Shown piece after piece: positions 10,399 through 20,919 of a DNA stretch of 64,000 bases. The notes below the pieces were generated by a model. The model saw only the letters and a list, made by a program, of their open reading frames with translations, did not search any database and was not told the origin of the DNA. Source of the stretch: Siphonodentalium dalli (Eukaryota > Mollusca > Scaphopoda > Gadilida > Siphonodentaliidae); assembly GCA_032622095.1 (NCBI GenBank), contig CP136065.1, positions 204,548,618 through 204,612,617 of the forward strand, given 5' to 3'. Position numbers and translations under genes: made by a program. Within the stretch, counting starts at the first letter, position 1. Each line of letters starts with the position of its first letter.

Positions 10399-10675
10399 AG
10401 TGCACCTTTAGAAGATAACTCTGTTTACTTTTCAGTGGAGTTATCCTTCCTGCATCGTGGGGAACTTTGTGTCTCCGGGATGCAAGATTGATAACTCTGT
10501 TTTTCTTTTCATTCATATTTCGCGGGGAGGTGGGTGGGTAATTAATATTGCCCGACTCTTTTTGTTCTGTACGATCCTCGCTCCAAACCTGTGATACCGC
10601 AGATTCGTCTGTTGACAAATATTACACTTTCCATTTAAAGATTATATTGGTCATTGAACAAACAAACAAAAAACT
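10399..10675 (+). other. 3' UTR and A-rich tail of LINE copy A
   Basis: Shares the block ACTCTTTTTGTTCT with the 3' UTR of copy B, followed by a GCTCCAAAC and GTGATAC run. It ends near an A-rich AAACAAACAAACAAAAAA-like tail at about 10655-10675. Unlike copy B, it is not followed by U2 sequence. Confidence 0.6.
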
Positions 10676-10778
10676 TTTTTTTCACTGAAACAGGGTTTTG
10701 CTTACCCTCTTATGTTGCCCGAGTATTCTTAGGGATTTTTCCCTGTAGTTAGCAAAGAAATTTTCATTACAGTATATA

Positions 10779-11290
10779 TTGATAATGTGGTCCCCATCGT
10801 CTCAGGGTGCTGAGCGACAGCTGGGGAGCCATCACGGCAGTTCGCGCTGCAACCTGTGTGGCGAAACCACTCGCCAGTTTCAGCACCATGTGGAGGAGCG
10901 TCACCTCCCGTCGGCATTATGGGAGCCGTCCGCTAGGCATAGTTCCGCAACGCCACAGCAGATGCCCTTTAAGGCTAACACTGGAGGCTTTAGCGGGGGT
11001 GGTCGCTCGAAAGGGCCCCTTCCCGTTCACGATTTCGGTGCCTATGAGGCAGCGAGTTGGAGAGCTGGAGAGGGCATTCAGAGTAAGCCACCGGCTTTGA
11101 CGAGTATGGGAGGGTGCTGGCCCACCCAGTGAACATCACTCTCCTCTTTCATTGGAGAGTGCTTCGCTGGGTGGCAACGTGGTTGTGGCGGTCTGGTTTT
11201 TTGGCCAGTGGGGTTCCGCAGGCGGCAACGCCTCGAGCCCCACAAGTCAGAAAACCCGGCCCAGCTTTGCCATCTCCCCGCGGTGTCGTG
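10779..11290 (+). pseudogene. C2H2-like finger ORF fragment, unrecognised mobile element protein
   Basis: Plus-strand coding-like sequence spread over two or three frames. The first frame has CNLCGETTRQFQHHVEERH, a CX2C...HX4H finger followed by LPSALW. A second frame carries RVGELERAFRVSHRL and a third YGRVLAHPVNITLLFHWRVL. Frame changes occur near 10990 and 11100. The composition is GC-rich compared with its flanks. I do not recognise the family firmly; a retroelement-associated zinc-finger protein is a guess. It overlaps the minus-strand ORF1 tail described next, so one of the two may be spurious in part. Confidence 0.35.
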
Positions 11291-11399
11291 AGTCAGGGAG
11301 TGCAAACTCCCAAGCCACAGCACAGCAGGCCCCCTGCCAAGCCCGTAGTTTTGCATGGCAAAGTGGGCATGAGGGAGTCCTCCAAGATGGTACCGGAGC

Positions 11400-12130
11400 C
11401 TAGGGTTCGTCGGGCCACTTTCCGGGGGCGCAGGGCCACATTGGGCGATAGCACAGATTCCGAAGAAACCAGGGGGTGGCATCAACCGCCATTGATACCG
11501 GTGCTGTGACGTCCATCACTGGGGCAGAGGTGGAAACACTTGCAGGTTGGCTCGCGGCAGCGGCCCCATAAGAATTAGGTTTCAAGCTGTGAACCACTTT
11601 CTGCTTCCGTGCAGGGCAATCCGGGCTACTGCGCAGATGTCCTACGTTGTGCCAGCATAGACACTTGGGCAGTTGACCCGGAACTGTTAAGAGAACAGAG
11701 AAACCTGCATCTATATGACGCGCGGTAGCTGGCTAAACTTAGCTGGGTCTGATTCCAACACTACACGCTAAACTGTTATCAAGTTTGGTAACTTTGTCAA
11801 CTTCTGGTGAACAAACACGTACCTGACCATACGGTTTAAGAGCATTCGTGATGAACGACGCTCGGATGTAAGGCGTAACCCAATGCACCTTTAATGTATA
11901 TTGTTGATTGTTGACCAGTCCCCATTTGCTGCTTGACTGATGGCCGCAACTTTAGTTATGTCAACGTTCTTCGTGCAGAGAAAACCCACAATGTCTTTCC
12001 GGGTTGACCGGCCACTCACCTTATCGACGTCGTGTGTCTAATTCCATCTTTGTCGATGGATTCCTGAGCTACGTTCACTGCCTTGACTCTGCTGTACCTA
12101 CTGGGGTGGCCAGGAACGACCCTTGCAGCT
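11400..12130 (-). pseudogene. Second, diverged LINE ORF1 with zinc knuckle
   Basis: Minus-strand frames encode YTLKVHWVTPYIRASFITNA, KPYGQVRVCSPEVDKVT, then VPGQLPKCLCWHNVGHLRSS ending in PDCPARK. This is the RRM-like core then knuckle layout of Gag-like LINE ORF1 proteins. The knuckle again has six residues between His and the last Cys. Downstream is an Ala/Ser/Pro-rich tail (to about 11400). Stops and frame changes occur throughout. It differs from the copies at 7.5, 15.9, 24.4 and 58.2 kb and may be another subfamily. Confidence 0.5.
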
Positions 12131-12449
12131 AGGTAACCAGCAGGTAACCAGCTGCCCTGGAACCCCAGTAACTGAGAACTCAAGCCTCACTCGGCCTTCC
12201 CTTGATCGCCGGACTGGATCACGTTAGATCATCTCCAGTTGGTCACAGGGAGAATCCGAATGAGGTCGCGGGAGATCAAGAGAGTCGTTAGGCGCTGTGA
12301 GGTATTTAAGATGGTGAGGGCTCTCGGAGCAACCAAAGATTTTGGAAGTGGCACTGTTTAGTCAGGCTCAAGCGCACTGATGTCACTTTAAATACTTCTC
12401 TTGGCGGGAGGATTGGTGAAACTACCTGCACTAACCAATTGGCTGACTA
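12131..12449. other. 3' flank of LINE copy B, no gene
   Basis: Lies just beyond the U2 3' fragment. If the insertion were in a full U2 gene, the rest of U2 should be here, but no further U2 similarity is recognised. This implies a truncated U2 copy, a pseudogene, or later rearrangement. Confidence 0.4.
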
Positions 12450-12462
12450 AGATACTACACTT
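12450..12462 (-). ncRNA. U2 snRNA internal fragment at the 3' end of LINE copy B
   Basis: On the minus strand, the A-tail of copy B (T-run at 12461-12468) is followed by AAGTGTAGTATCT, matching U2 snRNA immediately downstream of GGCTAAGATC. The first two As are ambiguous with the tail, leaving GTGTAGTATCT as certain. Position and orientation are exactly those expected when a LINE has inserted into U2 near nt 20-28. Confidence 0.7.
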
Positions 12463-12859
12463 TTTTTTATAAAACGTATTATTATCCTCTTCTCATTTTT
12501 ATAGGCGTTTATTCAAATAATAAGGATAGAACGATTACATAATAGCACGGTGATATAATGAAAGTAATGGAAAGCTGGCTACCTGCCAGCACCGTACATG
12601 CCCCCGCTCCGATTAAAAACAGACAAATCTGCAGTATCACAAGTTTGGAGCGTGGGGTTATAGAACAAAAAGAGTTAGTGGTAATCCGTACCCTCCCCAA
12701 CTGCCCACGAATAATACTAGAAAACAAAATAAAATACAGAGTGACCTATCCCGCGCTCCAGAGACATTAAGTGCTCAGAGACGCAGGATGGACAACTCTA
12801 CGGAAATGGTCGAATTAGAAAATAGAAACTATCACTAGTTATCGGAATAAAGGGACGCA
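12463..12859 (-). other. 3' UTR and A-tail of LINE copy B
   Basis: Follows the ORF2 stop at 12860 and shares ACTCTTTTTGTTCT and nearby blocks with the 3' UTR of copy A. It ends in an A-tail (T-run 12461-12468 on the plus strand). An AATAAA-like signal lies near 12510 in minus sense. Confidence 0.6.
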
Positions 12860-15342
12860 TTAGAATGTAAATTCCACTTTTCGTTCAAAATGAGACAGAT
12901 ATCAGCCAGTACCTGCCGAACTGCGAACTGTGGAGGCCCTCATGATCAGCGAGAATGCGAATGTGTAACTGATTTAAATAGTCAACTAAAAGTTATTGAG
13001 AATGAGTCGGGCCTTTGTGAAATTTGCCCTCGTTGCGGAAATACCAAATCGTTGTGATTGCTTCTGTTATAAGAACGAGGATAGTGGCTTTATGATGCCT
13101 GTCAAGATCTAAGGGTAGCTGCAAAAAGCGGACTGTTTTAGCTAGAGGTTTAATGGCTGTTTTGGGTGGTAAATTATTGGCCCCACTGAAATATAAGCTT
13201 CCATAACGGTTGTACAAAAACAGAATTAATGTTAATGAGTTTCATCATCTTTACGACAAAGGGGGCATAATTTGTATCGTTGGATGTGTAAATGATGAAG
13301 GAGTTTATTAACTGGCAGAATGTCATGAGCTAGTTTCCAAATATCTCTGTGTGACGGGTCCGATAAAAGGATTGTGTAAATTGTTCCAAGTTGTGCCAAA
13401 CTGAATAGTGGGATATTTGTTAATTACAATAGGGGGCTTAACAATTGCACTTAGGAATTCTAAGTAACATTGTTTCATTGTATAACCATCGAAATTAAAG
13501 TATTGGCAAATTTTTAAATATTTCCTAAGGGCTGACATAACCTTAGTATAAAATGGGGGTGGTTGTTCAGAACAATGGGGGATTAAATTTTAGCCAAATT
13601 CAGGCTTAAAACGAACCAGTGATAAACTGATCCAATATGTGACGAACAACCCCATCGGATAGTGGGAATTTCATAAATCGTTGCAGGTGTTGCATATAGA
13701 ATGTGTCTATTATTAAACTTTGATGGAATATGAGAGCCCCGTTCCGCCACATAGTTTACTTTCGCAAACTGTGAGTCAAGACAGGGGTTCCTGCTTATTC
13801 TCCCAAATGAATTTATACATTTTTGAATTTGAAAGAACATAAATATGCAGCTAAAAGAGGAATAACAGAACAATAATACCATCGAGTGTAACATTATTTC
13901 CATATTGGATACCAAGAAGTTTTTGATGAGTGACCCAGTTTAAACCATGGGCATGTCGGTACGATCTCTCCAGGAGCCTCAAAATATACCAGCTGTTTTA
14001 TTAAGATATAATTTAGCACCAGAAACTTACCAAAGAGGGTGCAACTAGATAATATGTGTTCAATAGAACAGTCATCAGTGACAATTGTAGTAACGTCATC
14101 CGCATACGCAGCGAGTTTTATCTGTTCAGTGGAACACTGAACCGATAAACATACGATCTGCGCATCCGAACGGAATTTTATTAAAAGGGGTTCGAGAACG
14201 TACAAAAGCGGGGATATACTGCAACCTTGGCGAACTGATCTGGTAACGGGGAAAGGGTCAGAAATAAATTGGTTCACAATTACGGAGGATGTGATATTAC
14301 TATAAAATAGTTGAATCCAAGAAATAAATATGGGGCTGAACCCATATGCTGAAAGGGCACGAAAAAGATAAGTATGGTCTACCGATCGAAAGCTTTAGCT
14401 TGATAAAGGGAAATGAGGACACACTTTTGTGAGCAAAAGATGAGCGTTATCCAAAATTGACCATCCGGTAATGCTGCAAGTTGGATCAGAATGTACTAAA
14501 GTGCCAATAACTTCCCGGAGGCGGTTTGTGAAAAGTTTTGAAGGGAATTTGTAATCATAATTAAGTAAACTAACGGGCCAATAATTTGAAACGAGTTCGG
14601 GGTGCTGGGGTCTTTAAGGAGCAATACAATGAGGGACTGTCGCTGCGAAGCTGACAGTTGACCTGAAAAAAAGACCGTTATTATATAAATGGTGTAGGAT
14701 GGGCGCAAGATAGTCAAGAAATGTAAAATATAATTCCTTTCCTAACCCATCACTACCAGGAGACTTATTCTTCATTTGCGATACTGCGGTTTTAATTTCG
14801 TCACTAGATATGGGGGCATCACATAAGGATTGATCGGAAGGTGTTAATTGGGGCAAATCAGTTAAGAAATCCGAACATGCAGAATCATCGATTGGCTCAG
14901 CAGTAAAAAGGTCTGAATAAAATGCCCTAAATTGAGTTAAAATGTCATGAGAATCGGTATAAGTAGTGTCAGCTACAGTTACCGAGGAAATAGTTTTCCT
15001 GGAACCACGATGGTGCTCCATCCGATGGAAGTGCGAGGAAGTGGATTCCAACTCTCGTGCATGGCATAGGATGAAGGACCCGTGTTCCAGTTCCAAATAT
15101 AACTTGTGGAGCTTTTGGCGCAATGCTGCAATTTGCTCAGAATAATTATCGGGGCTAAATATTTCCAATGTGCATAGGTTGATATTCTGCTGTTCCAGAT
15201 TACGAATCATGGATTTATGTGAACTAGAGAGCCTTTTGCTGTGAGTAGTAACAAAGGACTTTATCTTCCTCTTCACCCCCTCCCACCAATCGGACGTGAT
15301 GGCATCAGCGGCCACACCCAACATGAGAGAAGACGAAAAGGG
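12860..15342 (-). pseudogene. LINE ORF2 (copy B): linker, RT and C-terminal domain
   Basis: Runs from DWWEGVKRKIKSF (linker) through KSPGSDGLGKELYFTF (RT N-terminal block), SVRQGCSISPLLYVL and AAYADDVTTIV (intact catalytic YADD), to the stop at 12860. Multiple frameshifts break it (near 14620, 14450, 13900, 13560, 13220). Motif A is damaged by a small deletion before SVDHTYLFRAL. The endonuclease half of ORF2 is absent: homology to copy C stops at 15342, where a foreign plus-strand RT fragment begins. Closely related to copies A and C. Confidence 0.85.
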
Positions 15343-15880
15343 ATTACTTAAGGAGTCGGCAGCAGAACTCTCTGTTCCTCTGTGTTGTTTGTTTAATCGT
15401 TCGATTGAAAAAGGATTTATACCGGAATCATGGAAGGAAGCTACAGTGACCTGTTTATTTAAAAAAGGCGCCAAATCAGATCCGGGAAACTATCGGCCCG
15501 TGAGTTTGACATGTATACTATGCAAAGTTTTAGAATCTTTTGTCAACAAGTCAATAATATCATATATGGAGCAGTATTCATTGTTCACAAATAGTCCAAA
15601 TAGTCATGTCACTGCCGAACTAGATCAGGGGGAGCCTGTAGATGCCATTTACTTGGATTTTTTTCAAAAGGCATTTGACAGCGTTCCGCATGAAAGACTG
15701 CTTCATAAATTAGAGGCATATGGTATTGAAAACAATGTTCTTAACTGGATTAAGGAATTCTTAAGTGGGAGAGTACAAAGGGTTCGTGTAAATTCGGCAT
15801 ATTCTAAATGGAGCCAGGTGACAAGTGGAGTCCCACAAGGTAACGTTCTCGGACCGACTTTATTTATATTGTTTATGCTG
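15343..15880 (+). pseudogene. CR1/Jockey-type RT fragment lodged inside LINE copy B
   Basis: A plus-strand open frame encodes LLKESAAELSVPLCCLFNRS, SDPGNYRPVSLTCILCKVLE, YLDFFQKAFDSVPHERLL and SGVPQGNVLGPTLFILF. These are RT blocks of CR1/L2/Jockey-group LINEs, not L1/Tx1. A short internal deletion removes the usual GFR..S block before motif A. The piece ends before the YADD motif. It has no 5' or 3' element end and no A-tail, and replaces the ORF1 tail, spacer and endonuclease of copy B. This fits capture during break repair better than a normal insertion. Confidence 0.8.
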
Positions 15881-15884
15881 GAGC

Positions 15885-16636
15885 AGAGTCCTCTGCTGGA
15901 CGATCAGGGGTCTTCCCCAAAATCACCTTCTCAATCGCCGTTACCGGAGTAACGCCTCGAGCATAACTCCGTGGAGGAGCCCTCCTGGTCCCAGAAGGGT
16001 TCTCTCTGTCAGCAGCCTCTGCATGGCGCCGGGCCATCCTCGTAGGGCACGACGCGTCTTTGCTGTGGTGGCCAACGGCTTTACACGAAAAACACAGGGG
16101 CGGCCGCCCAGGAATAAGGACCGGGCAGATACCACTACCCACTTCCAAGAATGGAGGAATTTTCTGGAATTTCTGGAACGAACACGTCATTGTTACTACC
16201 CGCTCACTGGTCGCGAATACTGATTGGTCGACCTGAACAGTCACATCCCTGAGTGTATGTATGGTGCCATACCCTCTGAGGATGCAAACAATCACCTCAT
16301 TCGATACAAAGAAAGGCACCCATAAGAAGCGCATTTGAAAAATTTTCTCAAAAAAAGGTTTGAATGTCAATTCCATCCGAAATGGTTCGAATGAATGCTG
16401 TTGGTACCTGCAAAGCTATCCAGGAATCAATGGTATGCTGGCTCTTTGGAAAATGTGATAAATCATTGATCTGGTCTCTCTAACCGGAAAATGGCGTCTA
16501 TCAAATCCAGATCGACAGCAGCATCTTTAAGCAACACCGCAAAGTTGGTGGGCTTTAACAGCCTAAAGTTCGGCCCAAAGGCCCGCACCTGGAATATGCG
16601 CCCCACCCTATCTTCGTTGACATAGCTGCCGGCCAT
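15885..16636 (-). pseudogene. LINE ORF1 (copy B)
   Basis: ATG at 16636 gives MAGSYVNEDRVGRIFQVRAF, then FGPNFRLLKPTNFAVLLKDA and FRLERPDQ. After a damaged stretch (16380-16460) it resumes in another frame with LTFKPFFEKIFQMRFLWVPF, GYGTIHTLRD, FATSERVVTMTCSF and the knuckle CFSCKAVGHHSKDASC. It is cut at PAEDSA, where copy C continues. The order is an N-terminal RRM-like region, a middle domain, then the CX2CX4HX6C knuckle. Unlike copies A/C, the N-terminus is of the MAGSYVNED type, so at least two ORF1 lineages share the same ORF2. Confidence 0.8.
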
Positions 16637-16704
16637 CCCTGACCGACAGCGAACAAAAGCAATTAACCGAAAGTAGGTCACGCTAAATAATCCAGCAAAA
16701 CTTG

Positions 16705-16725
16705 CCCAAAAGGCCGAGAAGCGAT
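16705..16725 (-). ncRNA. U2 snRNA 5'-end fragment at LINE copy B
   Basis: Minus strand from 16725 reads ATCGCTTCTCGGCCTTTTGG, the first 20 nt of U2 snRNA, then diverges into the LINE leader. Together with the U2 piece at 12450-12462 it brackets one full element length. Confidence 0.88.
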
Positions 16726-16913
16726 ACCAATTTAGATTTTCGATTCCAGGTCACTGTTCAAATCCACGACAGGAAATGGTTTCAATCACCATCAACCAAG
16801 TTTCAAAACGAAACCACCAACAACAGACATACAAGAAAGAAAAAAAAAAATTCAAACTCCAAACGGTCGATTACCAAAATTCTGGACGAAACGACTATCA
16901 GTCTGAAGTTTAC
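16726..16913 (-). promoter_or_regulatory. Probable U2 upstream region, shared with 166-357
   Basis: About 190 bp upstream of U2 +1 is closely similar to the flank of copy W. Similarity stops just before a SINE-like insertion at 16917. Confidence 0.5.
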
Positions 16914-16916
16914 TTA

Positions 16917-17215
16917 GGCCATTACAATTTGATGATGCAAAATTAACAGGTGTCTGACTCCAACCCCATAGGCTTCCCAGCTCTGGGGGTCTGGGGTTCG
17001 AATCCCACAGGGAACATTAAAGTATCAAATTTGTTAACTGGGAGCTGGTTGCTGGCGGAGGCCAATGGTTTACTCGTGCAGGTTGATGAGAGTTTGTATG
17101 CGAATCACGGTCTAATTTGTAATGCACAAGGTTTCCTCCACCAGTAAAAACCAGCGTCACGATATAGCTCTGGTCGCTGAAAACGATTTAAATCCGTAAA
17201 TAAACAAACTGTGTT
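16917..17215 (+). mobile_element. tRNA-derived SINE
   Basis: Contains a consensus B box, GGTTCGAATCC, at 16995-17005. This is followed by a body including GGTTTCCTCCACCAGTAAAA, and a 3' part reading GCTGAAAACGATTTAAATCC before an AAATAAACAAAC tail near 17200. The tail style (TGAAA..CG..TTAAA then A-rich repeats) matches metazoan SINE 3' domains. The A box is not clear, so it is not a functional tRNA gene. Confidence 0.55.
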
Positions 17216-19890
17216 AGGAACTGGAAAAATTGGGCATCATAATAGTATAAATGAAATATAAATAAAATAACACCCCCCCCCCCAGCATCTAATTAAGCCA
17301 ATTCCGAACATCGGGGAAATTGTTGTTGTACAGTCGAGATAAAAAAAAGTCTACAGTCAAGCTCAGAACAATGTTCGATAGTCCGACAGTACAATATCAA
17401 TTTTCTTGTCGTTTTGTGCTTTTTTGACCTGGTAACTTCAGCACATCTATTAGACCTTCAGCCAATAGCTGAAATATGGGCCCGTCAGTACCAAACGGGC
17501 GGGCAAATTCTAACTGCACTTTTTAAGTAGTTTAATATCAGCTGTCCAGTTAGGCATGTATATAATCCAGTAGTTTCTAATGGAGAGATTGGATTCAGCT
17601 TTCATGAACAGTTCTTCTGTTCCTGAGTTCTGACAACTAACTCGGTTGATCCGACGAAAAGGTCTGATATCGCGCGTGCATGCTGCCATGCATGCGACAG
17701 GGCGAGGCGTACATGTGCAGAATCGTTTCCGATTACAATGACTCGCACCAGACTCAATTGCAAACAGAAACTATTCTGCGCATGTATGCCTCGCATAGAC
17801 TAGTGGCAGTGTTACTGTGTAAAAAAAAAAAACTAGGAACTAACGTGCCATTCTCATATTAAACTAAATGTTGATCATACCATGTCATAAAACTGTAGTT
17901 TAATGAACCTCCATCGTAACTTCGTAAGCTTCGCGTTATCTCACAGACGTTATAAAATCGTCTGACATTTGCCCTCATTTTGCTCATACCTCCCACCGAC
18001 ATGTACCGCAAATCTTCTAAAGTGTCGGCAAAAGATTCGATTCGAGATTCGATTCAATTTCGAATCATCATGATTCGATTTGAGATTCGATTCGATGTTG
18101 AAATTGCCGATTCGTCGGTCCCTAGCTAGAGGTGCCCATTTGTCTGAGGAAAGATGAACCGAGTTAATATACATATGCAGTTAGATATTATAGTTATTAT
18201 ACATATTAAACAATATTTTTAATTAAATTCTTATGACCAAGATAGTGGACCAAATTTGAAAGAAATTTTCACTCAGTTTGTTATCCAAAAACAGTTCTAT
18301 TAAATTTTTTTGGAATATTACATTTTTGTCAGGTTACACCAATTTTTAAAGGCCTACATCAAGTAATTTAGTGAAAAACTGACAGTCTAGCTGAGTTAAG
18401 GAATAAAATCTTCATTTATATAAAGATCAAACCATATTAAAGGTACTCAATCCGATCAGAGGTTCCTATATTACTATTTCTTTGGCATTGGGGGTAAAAA
18501 ATATTTTTATTCGAGTTGAGGAACCCACGCATCAAAGCTCAGAGTGATCAGATATTGATTTTTGAAGTTTCGTTAATTTCTCGAGATCTGAGCCACAAAT
18601 TTAGTCTGCCTCATGCTCAAACAGACAAATTGCGAGTGTAAGATGGATAACTCTAAAATCAAGTGGTTATAGTCCGAGAGCCCATAAGGTTTTATTGTCG
18701 TCACTCTGACCAAAAGACCCACTCTGCTCATTTTGTGGCAAATTATATGTAGTTTACGGAAACCAATTTCTTGCGAGTGGGAAACGCGGCGTTTGGGAGA
18801 TATTTAACATAGAATGTTGCCCGGTGAGAGCGAAAAATGTTACTTAAGTGTTGGGGGAGGGTTAGTAATTACGAATGTATGCAACATATGTAATGTCAGC
18901 TAACACGTTATATATACCATTTTGTCGGCAATAAGTCATTCTATCTAGTGAATAAACAGAGAATTAGAATTTCAGCCACTGACCTCGAGTACCCACTGAC
19001 CTCGAGTACGAGAGGTCAAAGATATTTTGAAATGCCATTTTTTTTTTAAATGTCAAATTGGAAAGTTAGCTTAAGAAATTTTATAATCATCTGTTGGAAT
19101 CCGTTCTAGTATAATTTTGAATTTACACTATACCAGATTCGGATATGTGGAAAGAAAATTAACACAGCCGCAATTGCAACCATTCAAGTTGTTAGCCAAA
19201 ATGTGTGCCGAAATAGCCAAAAACAGTAAAAATTAATAAGGTCTCTTTGATCGCCGTTATAGTAAAGATGATGTCACATGTGGTCATGTTGTCCATTTGA
19301 TACGTTATGGTAATATACAACCCTTACAAATTAGCCAAAAATCCGACACAAAACTCCAATATGGCGGCCAAGATGGAGGCCAAAATGTGAAAAATTGCTA
19401 TTTTTTGGACATTTCACCACCTTTCGTTTGTCTGTTGGAAACTATTGGCTTTTTGACGCGATTTTATACATTTATCGTATAGAAGAATTATTGGCGAACA
19501 CATGGGGATAATAATATACATTCCTTGCTGGAAAGTTTTGTCCGTTATTATTATTTATTTTTTTTCAACCAAAACCAGCCACAAATATATCACTGCGCTT
19601 AGATGGAGGAAAATAGTTCCAAAATTTATACTGATTTCATCTTAGAGTAATATAACTAAATATGATTTGGTGACATTACATACTCTTAGGGACCTATTAG
19701 TTGACACTTAATTGAAGAAGAGGTATAAAAATACGAAACACGACACGATGATAGTTTTCCCGGGCTGCGGATGGCGAATTACCGAAACATGGATGAGTTC
19801 CAGGGCATTTCCGCCGCTAGTCTGAAAACAATAAATAAAATCAAGTTAAACGCTCATAAAAGAAGAAATTTAATACGATCGGTGATTAAA
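17216..19890. other. No supported gene; small simple repeats
   Basis: A C-run lies at about 17272-17283. A GATTCGATTC-rich partly palindromic patch lies at 18030-18110. Two copies of ACTGACCTCGAGTAC occur near 18978-19008. No coding signal is convincing. Confidence 0.45.
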
Positions 19891-19899
19891 TTACCACAC

Positions 19900-20110
19900 A
19901 GATATTGCGGATAACGGTATCAACATACTAGCACAATTAGATTGTCCTATTGAACAACGAAGAGCCCACTATTTAGAGCTGCTTGTTGAAAGTTTTTAAA
20001 TGCATGCATGGTTTGTTGTCAACAAGCCTCCATCTAGTCGAAATGGGGCGAAAGTATGGCGAACTAAACTTTGACTACAAAAAACATGTTCCCCTGAAAA
20101 TTTTATTCTC
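19900..20110 (+). pseudogene. CR1/Jockey-like LINE ORF2 C-terminal fragment
   Basis: Encodes LDCPIEQRRAHYLELL and, after a frame change near 19980, LLKVFKCMHGLLSTSL. The pattern LxxLPIxxRRxYxxLxxxFKCxHGxxPxYL is typical of the region after the RT domain in CR1/RTE/Jockey-type ORF2. The rest of the element is absent. Identification is by motif only. Confidence 0.5.
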
Positions 20111-20579
20111 ATTATCGTTTCAATTAATAATTTCGTTATGTACTACTGTTACTGAAACTGTCATTTAACTCTTACTCTGCCTCTGGACTGAAGTTCAACT
20201 TTAAAGATGTCATTTTCCAAAAAAATTCCAAAATTCCAAAAATCTCCAAAACAATAATTTTTAATTGGTTCTCCATACCTCAATGTAAATAGTTCTTGCA
20301 AATGGAGGATTGGGACCAGTGGTGTTTACATTTTATAATGTTCTATTTCTGCTTTCTGCAATACTATCAAAGGAATATGAGCCCATCCGCCTGGGGAATA
20401 TCTGAGGAATATTATGAGACATTTATTTGGAGTTGATCACACTTGCTAGGTATGTAACTTTTGCTGGGGAATTTTCGCAAAAAAATCATGAGATTATTCC
20501 CATCAAACTCCTTTTTTTTTAAATTTTCTCCCAACATTATTGCGTGGTGTATCATCACCAAACCCTATACCCAGATAGC

Positions 20580-20885
20580 AATGATACGTTGGGCCAACGT
20601 TGGCCCAACGTTACAACCGTTGGCATAACGTTGGCTTGCCAACGGTTGGCAAAAAATACGTTGGCCCAACGTATTATTGCCAACCGTTGCAAGCCAACGT
20701 TAAACCAACGTTGGCAAGCCAACGCTTAACCAATCGTTGGCCCAACGTATCAATGCCAACCGTTGGCCATGCCAACGTTAAGCCAACGTTGGCAGGCCAA
20801 CGCTTAGCCAACCGCTGGCAAGCCAACATTAAGCCAACGTTGGCAAGCCAACGCTTAGCCAACCGTTGGACCAACCTATCAACCT
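20580..20885. repeat. CCAACGTTGG palindrome array
   Basis: About 300 bp built of short variants of GCCAACGTTGGC, AACCGTTGGC and AACGTTGGCC. Almost every unit is its own reverse complement, so both strands give long open frames of N-V-K-P-T-L-A type that are not genes. Such arrays can extrude multiple hairpins. Confidence 0.85.
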
Positions 20886-20919
20886 ACCTAATTGAAATTT
20901 CAACAGTGTATTTTTAATT

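Larger units (their letters stand above)
7452..10675. mobile_element. LINE copy A with inverted 5' segment (twin-priming structure)
   Basis: ORF1-side sequence (8534-7452, minus) is joined head-to-head to ORF2-side sequence (8539-10398, plus) plus a 3' UTR. The outer end at 7452 corresponds to the ORF1-ORF2 spacer of copy C (24356). The inner junction joins ORF1 mid-domain to mid-RT within about 5 bp. An inverted 5' segment with the 5'-most element base at the junction is what twin priming during L1-type integration produces. The skipped part (endonuclease and linker) is absent. Target-site duplications were not identified. Confidence 0.65.

Noticed and set aside
10807-11509. Several long overlapping frames on both strands
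   Set aside because: Only the CX2C..H finger frame and the ORF1 tail have motif support; the rest are GC-rich shadows.
16995-17005. tRNA gene suggested by a perfect B box
   Set aside because: No matching A box or cloverleaf; followed by a SINE-type body and A-rich tail.
17640-17790. GCATGC/CATGCATGC-rich patch as a regulatory palindrome
   Set aside because: Short, isolated and not repeated elsewhere in the window.
20544-20917. Open frames on both strands with N-V-K-P-T-L-A repeats
   Set aside because: Direct result of a palindromic array; no start context or domain.
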